From: Sulfotelmatobacter sp049792875
GTDB lineage: Bacteria > Acidobacteriota > Terriglobia > Terriglobales > Acidobacteriaceae
Assembly: GCA_049792875.1 (NCBI GenBank)
Contig: JBARBI010000207.1
Coordinates: 32,580 to 96,579, forward strand
Length of the DNA: 64,000 bases
Direction: 5' to 3'
Position numbers and translations under genes: made by a program. This document shows positions 9,376 to 17,232 of this stretch, piece after piece. Below the pieces are notes generated by a model that ran no database searches, was not told where the DNA came from, and saw nothing but the letters and a program-made list of their open reading frames with translations. Position 1 is the stretch's first letter. The number at the start of each line of letters is the position of its first letter.

Positions 9376-9664
9376 CGTCGCAAACGGCAATAGGAAGTGC
9401 CACTCGACCAGCGGGTGGCCTGACTTGCCCCTGCAAAATCACGAACACCTGAATCGCCTCTTGAAGCGTCCTAAACTTTTCCGATTCGGATCGGTCAGCA
9501 GCCGTCGCTCCCATTACACAATATGGGCGCGCCGTATTTTCGGCTCCTTGCTGATAGAGAATGACGGTCAGCACAAAATCGGGAGGAACCGGCTCTGCAA
9601 ACCAGTAGCCCGGGAGCGCTCGGCATGAGTTTTCACGGATCGAGACGGTGTGCTGGGAGGGCAA
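9341..9664 (-). CDS. Doubtful ORF, 107 aa
   Basis: Open frame in the 315-nt spacer before the next gene, reading PGYWFAEPVPPDFVLTVILY and then a moderately hydrophilic stretch. Its C-terminus overlaps the end of the plus-strand gene at 8941-9375 and no family is recognisable. It may be a decayed gene or chance. It is given because it is the only coding-like signal in this spacer. Confidence 0.2.
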   Translation of the reverse strand: MPSQHTVSIRENSCRALPGYWFAEPVPPDFVLTVILYQQGAENTARPYCVMGATAADRSESEKFRTLQEAIQVFVILQGQVRPPAGRVALPIAVCDATACGRSRRSE

Positions 9665-9681
9665 GCGTGCCCTCCCAACCT
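9657..9681. repeat. GGGAGGGCA / TGCCCTCCC hairpin
   Basis: A 9-bp perfect stem with a 4-nt loop lies just beyond the stop of the minus-strand gene ending at 9691. There is no T-run on either side, so it looks like a REP-type palindrome more than an intrinsic terminator, although its position would suit transcript-end protection. Confidence 0.5.
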
Positions 9682-9690
9682 GGGCGCTAA

Positions 9691-10740
9691 CTAATCATCG
9701 GTGCTCGCCTTCGTCTTACAACCATGTCCTCTGTTGCTGTACTCCGGTTGAGCCGCGTAACTTTTTCCATTCAAGCTGACAAGGCTCGGATCGAAATAAA
9801 CGCCAGTTGGGGTGAAGGTAATGAATGAACACTCATCCCCAATCTCTTGGCCATACAGCCCATTATCGAGGACATTCCACCAAGCAGTCCCGTCCGGATC
9901 AGTTATCGTCTCGAAGGTCTCGTGTGACAGGATGTTGTTTGTCGAGTCGGTCAACTGGCCGTTTGGAGTTCCGGGTCGCGAATCGCAGCCTCCGACATCC
10001 TGAAATGGTTCCACGGTGTACAGGACATGCCCGAAACCCGAGACGTCGAAGCTGCTATGGTAAGCGCAGTAATAGAAGGTTGTGGGGTTGTCAGGGGAGT
10101 AGCAAACGGAAAAACCGCTAGTGAAGCATTCGTCTTGTCCGGGCACCAGAAAGATGTGATAAATATGGCCATAGCCATCCTGGTTGGAGAAGGCTGCCGC
10201 TGAGTACGCTATCACTTCCATGTCATAGTCAGTTAGTGGTGTTCCAGTGGTAACCGGATAGGAAATAATGTAGTTCGTCCCTACCGGGTACCGATGGGAG
10301 GTCTGCACGCCTGTGTACTGATCTGTGACATGGATGAAGTTGCTGCTGGACAGATCCCTCAAAAACCCGATCGGATCTCCCCAGCATGAGTTTGGTAGAC
10401 AGCTGCTGGTTGGATTCACAAAGATTGCGTGATGCATGGCGGTAGTTACGGTCGATCCTCCGTTATACTGAAGGTCTCCTGGGTACCGGGTGCTGCCATT
10501 GCTTGCAGCGGATGAGCCGGCCGCTCTCGCCAGATGCGATGCATTGATCTTAGTCATCCCTTCGCGAGCGCGAGGATTGGAGGTCGCCAGCGCATGGCGG
10601 TAGACATTGGGTGTTGGAGACAGCTGGTAATTCGGTGAGAGGTTGACCGTTTCCTGCGCCTCGGCAGCTCCGGCACAGAACAGAGCGAAAAGCGCGGTCA
10701 GGACGATGTTGGAGACCTTGGGGAACTGTGAATCGAACAT
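9691..10740 (-). CDS. Secreted protein with HExxE and TDP motifs
   Basis: 349 aa with a clear signal peptide (hydrophobic VLTALFALFCAGAAEA, cleavage probably after AEA at about residue 28). The mature protein has several cysteines (SSCLPNSCWG, CYSPDNPTTFYYCAYH) suggesting disulfides. Around residue 275 it reads LSHETFETITDPDGTAWW followed by GQEIGDEC, a pattern seen in secreted metalloprotease-like and EXORDIUM/phi-1-type proteins where HExxE plus a downstream acidic residue may bind metal. Function is unproven. A GGAG-like site precedes the ATG at 10740 (AAAGGAGCACCCTT). Monocistronic. Confidence 0.7.
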   Translation of the reverse strand: MFDSQFPKVSNIVLTALFALFCAGAAEAQETVNLSPNYQLSPTPNVYRHALATSNPRAREGMTKINASHLARAAGSSAASNGSTRYPGDLQYNGGSTVTTAMHHAIFVNPTSSCLPNSCWGDPIGFLRDLSSSNFIHVTDQYTGVQTSHRYPVGTNYIISYPVTTGTPLTDYDMEVIAYSAAAFSNQDGYGHIYHIFLVPGQDECFTSGFSVCYSPDNPTTFYYCAYHSSFDVSGFGHVLYTVEPFQDVGGCDSRPGTPNGQLTDSTNNILSHETFETITDPDGTAWWNVLDNGLYGQEIGDECSFITFTPTGVYFDPSLVSLNGKSYAAQPEYSNRGHGCKTKASTDD

Positions 10741-11062
10741 AAGGGTGCTCCTTTAGCGTGATATGTGTGCCACAAATACCCTTGGGCATGCGCTCTCACG
10801 GCGCATGGAACCTCAAATGAATTTCCCTGGGGACCGGTTTCGGAAGGCATCAGCTGGGAATGGAGCGCGTAGTACTGGCAGCATTTCCCAACTGCATCCC
10901 GCGTAGCATATCCCCGCTTTGGGAATTGTCAAGACCATTCTTATCGTTTCGCCTGTCCGTATTAGGGTACAAGAGCCAATGCCTTCCTGACGCAAGCTAG
11001 GCAGAGCATGCGAAACGGCAATAACTGGAACCCTTCCTGATCGCTCTGCTATTTACCGGTAA
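10741..11062. other. Intergenic spacer with no identified gene
   Basis: About 320 nt between the divergent secreted-protein gene and the carbonic anhydrase fragment. It should hold the promoter of the minus-strand gene, but I cannot fix -35/-10 boxes. No RNA gene, repeat or coding signal was recognised. Confidence 0.4.
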
Positions 11063-11542
11063 TTTTGTAAGCATCAAAGCCCCCCTGCAGCCAAGTTCGC
11101 CGAACTCGCCGGAGGGGACGCGCACGTGATTCCTAACGCGGGCGGACGCGCCAGCGACGATGCCATTCGTTCGCTCGTGATTTCCTACAAGCTGCTGGCT
11201 ACGCGGGAGTGGTTTGTGATTCACCACCCCAATTGCGGCATGGAATTTTTCACCAACGAGGTGATGCGAGGATTGCTGGCCAACAGCCTGGAAACAGCGG
11301 CCCTCACAGAGAAAGGTTTTCAGGATGTCGGAAAAGGCCCGGGATCGCACGCGGGAGAATTCATCGAGTGGCTGACCGTCCGCGATCAGGAGCAGAGCGT
11401 GCGGGATGATGTGCAGCGGATTCGGGAGCCTCCGCTGGTGCCGAAGAGAATAGCAATCTACGGGTACGTTTACGACGTGAAGTCAGGTCAACTGATCGAG
11501 GTCCCAGAGGCGAAACGGCCAGCGGAACCCATCGCAGCCTGA
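11063..11542 (+). pseudogene. 5'-truncated beta-class carbonic anhydrase
   Basis: The frame reads PAAKFAELAGGDAHVI then NAGGRASDDAIRSLVISY and FVIHHPNCGME, which is beta-carbonic anhydrase from just after the first zinc site onward. Intact enzymes start about 35-45 residues earlier with a CxDxR motif giving the first zinc Cys and the catalytic Asp. Here the frame is closed by TAA at 11060-11062 and homology stops near 11081. The second His/Cys pair is kept. A GTG at 11126 could start translation, but the product would lack half the zinc site. Most likely a dead fragment; the C-terminal half of about 140 residues is undamaged. Confidence 0.75.
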
Positions 11543-11621
11543 TCGGGGAACACGCAGACTCGGCGGGCACCCAAGAAGCGTGTTGTGTGGTTCCTCCGTG
11601 TGGATGGCGCTGCAGGGGAAA

Positions 11622-11660
11622 TCCCCATGTCTCACAAAATGCGTGAGACATGGGGCACCC
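11622..11660. repeat. Dispersed palindrome, copy A (13-bp stem, 7-nt loop)
   Basis: CCCCATGTCTCAC (11623-11635), a 7-nt loop, then GTGAGACATGGGG (11643-11655) and CACCC. Related copies with the same stem length, loop length and CACC flank lie at 35534-35570 and 36488-36526. It lies in the 180-nt spacer between the carbonic anhydrase fragment and the DUF72 gene. Confidence 0.75.
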
Positions 11661-11724
11661 GGCTGAAGGGCTTGCTCAAGAGGAGTGACCCGGAGTGTTG
11701 GGGCAGCCGGAAGGAATTTCTGCT

Positions 11725-12702
11725 TTAGGTTTGCCTCAACCCGAGCACGCCGTCGGAGTCTTCGGCGGGGTCGGCGAATCTTCGCAGTTCAGGATATTTC
11801 TGCACCAACGTGGGCGGGGCTGGCACTCGCCTGCCCGTGATCATCGCTTTCAACTCCAGAGCGTTGACTCCTGCCTTGCTTTCGAAATGGTTATTGGTGA
11901 TCACATAAGTTGTCTGGGCTTTCTCGGCCACGTTTTCGATTCGTTCCTTCCAGCCAGCCAGTTCCTTCTCGTTGTAGAGATAGTTGTAGCGGTCGTTGCG
12001 GTTGTCGGAGTCGAACCACTGGTCGTGGTTGCGACCGTGCAGGCGCACATAGGCGATGGGCGCGGTGACGTGTTCGGTGGGAGCGAGGGAGCGTCCGAGG
12101 ACCGGCTGATCAATATTGCAGAAGGCAACATTCTTTTGCGCGAAAGCCGCCAGCGTCTCCGGGTTGTTCCAACTGGAGTCGCGCACTTCCACCACGCGCG
12201 GGTATTCGATGAACTGGCGCAATAGGCGGTCAAGATATTCGCGGTTCAGCGAAGTGTTCTTGAACGACACGGGAAACTGGATCAGCAGTGCGCCCAGGCG
12301 GCCCTCGGTGGCAAGGGCATCGAGGCCTTCGCGGGTTCGGGCTTCGTCCTCGTCGGTGGGACGGATGGTAGCCGCGGACGTGGGCTCCATCACTGCGATC
12401 GGCGAATGCGTGAACGCGCGGTAGAGCTTCGCGGTGAAGAGAAAGCCGGGATTTACGACTGCGACTCTGCGGCACCAGAGCTTGGCTAGTTGTGGCTTGA
12501 TGGGTCCGTAAAATGAGGTATTGATTTCGGTGGTATCGAAGAAGCGCGAAAGATATTCCAGCGGATGCAGTTTGCGATGCTGCATTCCCGAGGGATAGAA
12601 GATGCCGTCCCAGTCCTTATAGGACCAGCCAGCGGTGCCGAAGCGCACTTGGTTCGCGTGGGTCTGAGGCAAGCGGGCGTGTGCAGTGGATCCCATGGAC
12701 AT
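11725..12702 (-). CDS. DUF72 (YecE-like) family protein
   Basis: 325 aa TIM-barrel protein of the widespread DUF72/YecE family, biochemical role unknown. Family marks: VRFGTAGWSYKDWDGIFYP at about 20-40, FFDTTEINTSFYGP, FTAKLYRAFTH, LGALLIQFPVSFKN, VVEVRDSSW, and ITNNHFESKAGVNALEL near the end. Length is usual. The ATG at 12702 has no strong ribosome binding site; an upstream array of the heptamer TGAGAAC lies at 12751-12778. It is not in an obvious operon. Confidence 0.88.
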   Translation of the reverse strand: MSMGSTAHARLPQTHANQVRFGTAGWSYKDWDGIFYPSGMQHRKLHPLEYLSRFFDTTEINTSFYGPIKPQLAKLWCRRVAVVNPGFLFTAKLYRAFTHSPIAVMEPTSAATIRPTDEDEARTREGLDALATEGRLGALLIQFPVSFKNTSLNREYLDRLLRQFIEYPRVVEVRDSSWNNPETLAAFAQKNVAFCNIDQPVLGRSLAPTEHVTAPIAYVRLHGRNHDQWFDSDNRNDRYNYLYNEKELAGWKERIENVAEKAQTTYVITNNHFESKAGVNALELKAMITGRRVPAPPTLVQKYPELRRFADPAEDSDGVLGLRQT

Positions 12703-12750
12703 GGAACCGCAGACGGAGGGCAGGGCAAGAGTAGCACAGAGGGGAATCCG

Positions 12751-12778
12751 TTCTCAGTTCTCAATTCCCAGTTCTCAG
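12751..12778. repeat. Tandem heptamer array (TTCTCAG-type, 4 units)
   Basis: TTCTCAG, TTCTCAA, TTCCCAG, TTCTCAG in strict 7-nt register, with a further inverted TGAGAAC at about 12798. The same heptamer occurs four times directly upstream of mrdA (60471-60500). Situated between two minus-strand genes, upstream of the DUF72 gene. Confidence 0.7.
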
Positions 12779-12807
12779 ATTTTGAGGCGTCCCGCGGGAA
12801 TGAGAAC

Positions 12808-14181
12808 TCACTGTGGCCGCTTCGACAATTGTGGCGTCGTGGTCGGCGCCGGGTTTCCCTGCGCGGACAAGGCCTGATTCAGTTGGCTGGCCAACTGGTC
12901 TACCTGCTCGTTGGAGATTTGGATCTGGCCGCCGAGCACAATGCTCAGACTGCCTACGCCCGCATCCTGGAATCTGGCGTTTTGGAGTACGACGGAATTC
13001 TGTATCGCGGGCGGAAGGGTAATCTTGAAATCCGATCCAGCTCGCGCCGCGGAGAGGACCAACTGAGCGGCCTTATCGAGCAGGTCTTCGCCAAGCGACC
13101 CAGAGCGCAAAGCGTCCAACATCATGCCGGCGGCGTCGATGCGCCCGAACGCAGGGACCATCTTCCAGGTATTCACCTTCTCCATGGCCGGGGTCAACTT
13201 GATCTCAACCGTGCCGTCGCCTTCCCCCAGTTCGTTCGAGGTTTGTAGCCCAAACGTTCGAGGACAGGTCCAGCGCTCAAAGTGCAACTGCACGAGCAAG
13301 AGGCTCGCTGGAGTCGAGGGCCTAAGCATAGCTTGCCGAATCGCGACACGCTGCCCGCAGCGCTCCGCACGGTCGAGTTGGGCTCGTAGGAGTTGGGTGA
13401 TGTTTTGTTGCAGGTCTGAAAGATCGGCGGCGATCTCGAGTTTAAATGTGCGCTGGCCGCCCTGAGTAGCAATCTGAGAAAGCATGCCCGCCACCGGGAC
13501 CGTGATCGTAAGATTCTCAATGCTCACCGGATCCTTCACCTGCGGAAGAGTGAAGGCCAGATCCTGGCCGCTGGCCAGCGTGATGCTCATTTCCCTTCCG
13601 AGCGCAAGTTGTTGCTCGTGGAAATCCGTAAGCGACTTGTCGAGACTCTCGGCGTACGCAACAACCTCAGGGCGGGGAGACTTGACATCCAAACTTTGAT
13701 CCAGCCTCTTCGCTCCCAGTTCAAGGTCGGAGTCCGATTTAGCCAGTCTCTTGGCGATATCTTTCAATCCCGATTTTTGCGCGGCGGAGAATCCTTGCTG
13801 GAACTCCTTGTTCCTACTCCTGGCATTCTCCAGCGTCCGCTCGAGAACATCTCGACGGGCAGATTCCGGCGCGGCGTTCTCCTTGTGCACCTCTTCTAGA
13901 AAGATTTGCAGTTCAGCTTTCGCTGCTTCCGTACTTTGGACCAGGGAGTGAAACTCCGCAATCTGTTGGCTGGATGCCTGCACTGCCATGGCCTGGTGAA
14001 AGTCCCTGAGAGCGTCCTTTTCGCTGACTCCGGTCGGACGGCTGATCCCGGACATGCCACTTCCTCCCATGCCGCCGGCTCCGCCATGGCGCTGGGCAGT
14101 CGCCGCCAGGGGATACCCCAGCAAGACAGAGCCAAGAATCAGAGCGTTCATCGCAGAGAAGGAAAACCCTCTTCGAGCCAT
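12808..14181 (-). CDS. Secreted protein of unknown function, helical N-terminal half
   Basis: 457 aa, family not recognised. Residues 1-30 form a signal peptide (ALILGSVLLGYPLAATA, cleaved before QRHGG), followed by a short Gly/Met/Ser-rich stretch. Residues about 50-200 are charged and helical with long runs of Ala/Glu/Lys and no Pro, consistent with a periplasmic coiled coil. The C-terminal half looks like mixed alpha/beta with hydrophobic strands (VVLQNARFQDAGVGSLSIVL) and ends in a Thr/Pro-rich tail. Single gene; the CAP-domain gene upstream on the same strand is 250 nt away. Confidence 0.65.
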   Translation of the reverse strand: MARRGFSFSAMNALILGSVLLGYPLAATAQRHGGAGGMGGSGMSGISRPTGVSEKDALRDFHQAMAVQASSQQIAEFHSLVQSTEAAKAELQIFLEEVHKENAAPESARRDVLERTLENARSRNKEFQQGFSAAQKSGLKDIAKRLAKSDSDLELGAKRLDQSLDVKSPRPEVVAYAESLDKSLTDFHEQQLALGREMSITLASGQDLAFTLPQVKDPVSIENLTITVPVAGMLSQIATQGGQRTFKLEIAADLSDLQQNITQLLRAQLDRAERCGQRVAIRQAMLRPSTPASLLLVQLHFERWTCPRTFGLQTSNELGEGDGTVEIKLTPAMEKVNTWKMVPAFGRIDAAGMMLDALRSGSLGEDLLDKAAQLVLSAARAGSDFKITLPPAIQNSVVLQNARFQDAGVGSLSIVLGGQIQISNEQVDQLASQLNQALSAQGNPAPTTTPQLSKRPQ

Positions 14182-14433
14182 GGCGTAAATCTCCGACCAA
14201 TCTAAGGTAGGAAACGCAAGGAAACTGCCAATCTGGGAGGAACACCAGGACCGCGCGTCAATCGGGCCAAAACTGGCGACCTGACCAAACTGGCGACGTA
14301 GGTTTAGCTTGGCTCACACCAGGAAAAAAAGCCACACACTTTACAGTTCTTTGCAAAGGGACGGAGAATTGCTGCCGGCGGTCTGCCTTCGAGTAAGCGG
14401 TTTGTGAATGGAGTGGGGGGCCTGCGTTCGATC

Positions 14434-15348
14434 TTACTCCAGCGACAGTACGACCCAATACACGCCTGTGGGATAAGTGTCGGTGCGGCCGTAACAGGCC
14501 CCGATGGAAACGCTGTGCAGGTTGCGGCTCGCGATGGCGTGGGCCGTTCCTGCAGGCAGGGTTTCGGGGTGCAGGCTGGTGTAGGTGAAAACGGTAAAGC
14601 GCGCGGCGAGTTTGCGAACCGGGGTAGTTCCAAGCTTGTCGGCTTGCGCCATCGAGCACGCAGCCTCATCCGCAATCAGCAGATCGCGCCGCTGCAGTTC
14701 AGGCTGGCTGGCTTGGCGGCGCGTTTGATTCACGGCCGCGGCAATGCGGTCTTTCACTTCAGTAGCAGAATAATTGGGGAGGGCATGGCCGAAGTCCTGC
14801 ACAATGAAAAGGCGGTCCCCACTACGAACCACGCCCAGCCCGACCACGTTGTAAGCCGGGTTGAGCAGGTTCGCGCGATGCGGGGGTGAAAGCATGAGAT
14901 GTTGATGTCCGTGCTCGGCATCGTAGTCGAGGGCAACGTTTTCGCCCTCTTGGTCGAACTGGAGGTGAGTTGTGGCCGCCAGACGTTGAGGTAGAGAAGC
15001 CTCGCCGTCAAGCTGATGCGAAAGCTGGCCCGCCGACAGCATGGCCTGCGCGTGAACGCGAGCAGCTTCGGACAGTCCAGCATCGACTGTCAGTGGAGGC
15101 GCACCCGCTTTCTCGCGCGCCTGGTTGGCTAGTGTCAGAAGCTGCTCTTCGGTCTGAACCTCGTATTCGTTAAAGGGAAGGTCGGGAGTTCTGGCGGCGG
15201 CCGGCTTCAGCATAGCTTTCTGGGCCGACTGGCCGGTGGCTCCGGGGCCTTCAGCTGGAACGGCCATCAGGCGAGTCGCGGGCTGTACGGTCGCGGCGCC
15301 CGTGCCGAGCAGGAACGCCAACAATAGTCTGGGGCCTCTATGCATCAA
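14434..15348 (-). CDS. Secreted CAP (SCP-like) domain protein
   Basis: 304 aa. Signal peptide at residues 1-24 (LLLAFLLGTGAATV). The CAP domain occupies about 60-185: LLTLANQAREKAGAPPLTVD, the EAARVHAQAML helix, LSHQLDG with the cavity His, GENVALDYD with Glu, HLMLSPPHRANLLNP, and VGLGVVRSGDRLFIVQDF. These are the CAP1 and CAP2 regions with both histidines and both acidic residues. A further C-terminal region of about 110 residues with two Cys is not recognised. Bacterial CAP proteins are extracellular and of uncertain function. Confidence 0.88.
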   Translation of the reverse strand: MMHRGPRLLLAFLLGTGAATVQPATRLMAVPAEGPGATGQSAQKAMLKPAAARTPDLPFNEYEVQTEEQLLTLANQAREKAGAPPLTVDAGLSEAARVHAQAMLSAGQLSHQLDGEASLPQRLAATTHLQFDQEGENVALDYDAEHGHQHLMLSPPHRANLLNPAYNVVGLGVVRSGDRLFIVQDFGHALPNYSATEVKDRIAAAVNQTRRQASQPELQRRDLLIADEAACSMAQADKLGTTPVRKLAARFTVFTYTSLHPETLPAGTAHAIASRNLHSVSIGACYGRTDTYPTGVYWVVLSLE

Positions 15349-15479
15349 TCTGGCCTATCCAACGAGATCCTGGGAAGGATCAAGGTCCGCTCAAGCCATT
15401 TCCGGCTCAAGGTTGTTACCGGCTCAAACCTGCTGCTGGTGCTAGGCTAGAAGCCGGGGACGGGAGAAAGAAGTTACCT

Positions 15480-16874
15480 GTGTCTATAGAACTAGGGATC
15501 AGTGGGGGCATTGGCCTGTTGTTTGGCGGCTTGCTCGCCTGGCTGGTTCTGCGTTCGCGCACGGCCGGGCTGCAGGCCCGTTTGTCGTTGACGGAGAAGG
15601 AATTAGCGACCGTAAAGGCCGATCTGGCGCGGCTTTTGGCGGATCAGCGGACGCTCCTGGAGAGCCGCGCCAGATTGGAATCCGCCCTGGAATCGGAACG
15701 AAAGACCAGCAACGAAAAGATCGAATTGTTGGCCAAAGCGGGGGATCGTGCCGCAGTCGACTTGCAGAACGCGTTCAAGGCGCTGGCGGCGGACGCGTTG
15801 AAAAACAATAATTCTTCGTTCCTCCAGATCGCTCAGGAAACGCTGAAACGGTTTCAGAGCGAGGCCCAGGGAGATCTTGATGCGCGGCAGAAAGCGGTCG
15901 CGGATCTGGTCATGCCAGTGCATGAGTCGCTGAGCAAGGTGGATGCGCAGATTCAGCAAATGGAAATCGCGCGCGGCGAGGCATACGGCGATCTGAAGGC
16001 CCAGGTCCAGTCGCTGATCAGCACACAAAAAGAGCTGCAATCGGAAACCGGCAACCTGGTGCGTGCCCTGCGCACTCCAAACGTGCGCGGACGATGGGGA
16101 GAGATACAGTTGCGGCGGGTGGTCGAGATTGCGGGGATGCTGCCCTATTGCGACTTCGCGGAGCAGGAGACGGTGACCGGCGAAAGCGGCCGCCTGCGCC
16201 CGGATCTGGTCGTAAAGTTGCCTGGCGGCAAGAACGTCGTGGTCGATGCGAAGACGCCGCTGCAAGCTTTTCTCGACGCATTCGAAACGACCGACGAAGA
16301 GGCGCGGCGGGCGTGCCTGGCCAGTCATGCGCGTCAGGTGCGGGACCACATGAAGACGTTGAGCGCCAAGAACTATTGGGAACAGTTCGAGGCCACACCG
16401 GAGTTCGTGGTGATGTTCCTGCCAGGGGAAACGTTTTTCAGTGCTGCGCTGGAGCAGGATCCGAGCCTCATCGAACAAGGGGTTCTGCAGCGGGTGATTC
16501 CGGCGTCGCCAACCACGCTGATCGCGCTGTTGAAGGCCGTCGCTTACGGTTGGAACCAGGAGAAACTGGCGCGCAACGCGCAGCAGATCAGCGCTCTCGG
16601 CAAGGAACTGCACGACCGCCTGCGCAAACTTGCGGGACACATCACCGCTGTGGGCACCAATCTGGACCGAGCGGTGGAGGCCTACAACCAGGCTGTTGGA
16701 TCGATGGAAAACCGAGTGTTGGTTTCAGCGCGCAAGTTCACGGAGCTGGGTGCGTCGGTAGCGGAGGACATTCCGGAGTTGGAGCCGATTGAGACCACTG
16801 CCCGGGCGCTCTCGTTTGAGTGGGATGAAGACCCTCCCGTCATACCGGAGAACGACAAGCTCAAAGCGGGCTAG
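15480..16874 (+). CDS. rmuC: RmuC family DNA recombination protein
   Basis: 464 aa. An N-terminal membrane anchor (residues 5-25, GGIGLLFGGLLAWLVL) is followed by a coiled coil (about 30-200) and a PD-(D/E)xK-like nuclease fold with NVRGRWGEIQLRRVVE, GRLRPDLVVKLPGGKNVVVDAK (Asp and Asp-x-Lys) and VMFLPGETFFSAAL. RmuC proteins limit inversions and recombination at short inverted repeats, which is apt in a genome rich in such repeats. GTG start, with GGGAGAAAG about 10 nt upstream. Single gene. Confidence 0.93.
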   Translation: MSIELGISGGIGLLFGGLLAWLVLRSRTAGLQARLSLTEKELATVKADLARLLADQRTLLESRARLESALESERKTSNEKIELLAKAGDRAAVDLQNAFKALAADALKNNNSSFLQIAQETLKRFQSEAQGDLDARQKAVADLVMPVHESLSKVDAQIQQMEIARGEAYGDLKAQVQSLISTQKELQSETGNLVRALRTPNVRGRWGEIQLRRVVEIAGMLPYCDFAEQETVTGESGRLRPDLVVKLPGGKNVVVDAKTPLQAFLDAFETTDEEARRACLASHARQVRDHMKTLSAKNYWEQFEATPEFVVMFLPGETFFSAALEQDPSLIEQGVLQRVIPASPTTLIALLKAVAYGWNQEKLARNAQQISALGKELHDRLRKLAGHITAVGTNLDRAVEAYNQAVGSMENRVLVSARKFTELGASVAEDIPELEPIETTARALSFEWDEDPPVIPENDKLKAG

Positions 16875-17232
16875 CCACTCGGGAAGACGATTCTTGCTCA
16901 GATACTCTCAACCATCCGACTTGATTTCGTCCGCCGTGGCCGCTACGCCCAGATGCCGCAACATAACAAAAGCAGACAGTAAGAATCCCTTGTGAGCGAA
17001 CACTCCGTACGTCGTTATCAGTTTCCTCCCACATCCGGTATCGACTCTGGATGATCATATTTCCGGCACTTGGCCGAATCGATCAAGCGAACGATCGCTT
17101 CCTAAGCCCAACAATCTCAAGGGAAAGAGGATACGGAATCCCACATAAACATCCAAAAAGACATAGTTGTCGTTCGGAAATGCATCTATAATTTCGGAAG
17201 TCGCTTTATCTACGGGACTTAACAGTCCGAGA
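16875..17232. other. Intergenic region before the histidine kinase
   Basis: About 360 nt, more A/T-rich than its surroundings (for example 17120-17200). It probably carries the kinase promoter. I see no gene, RNA or repeat I can name. Confidence 0.4.

Noticed and set aside
15603..16640. Long minus-strand frame opposite rmuC
   Set aside because: It shows no family similarity and mirrors rmuC codon bias; the plus-strand gene has all its motifs.
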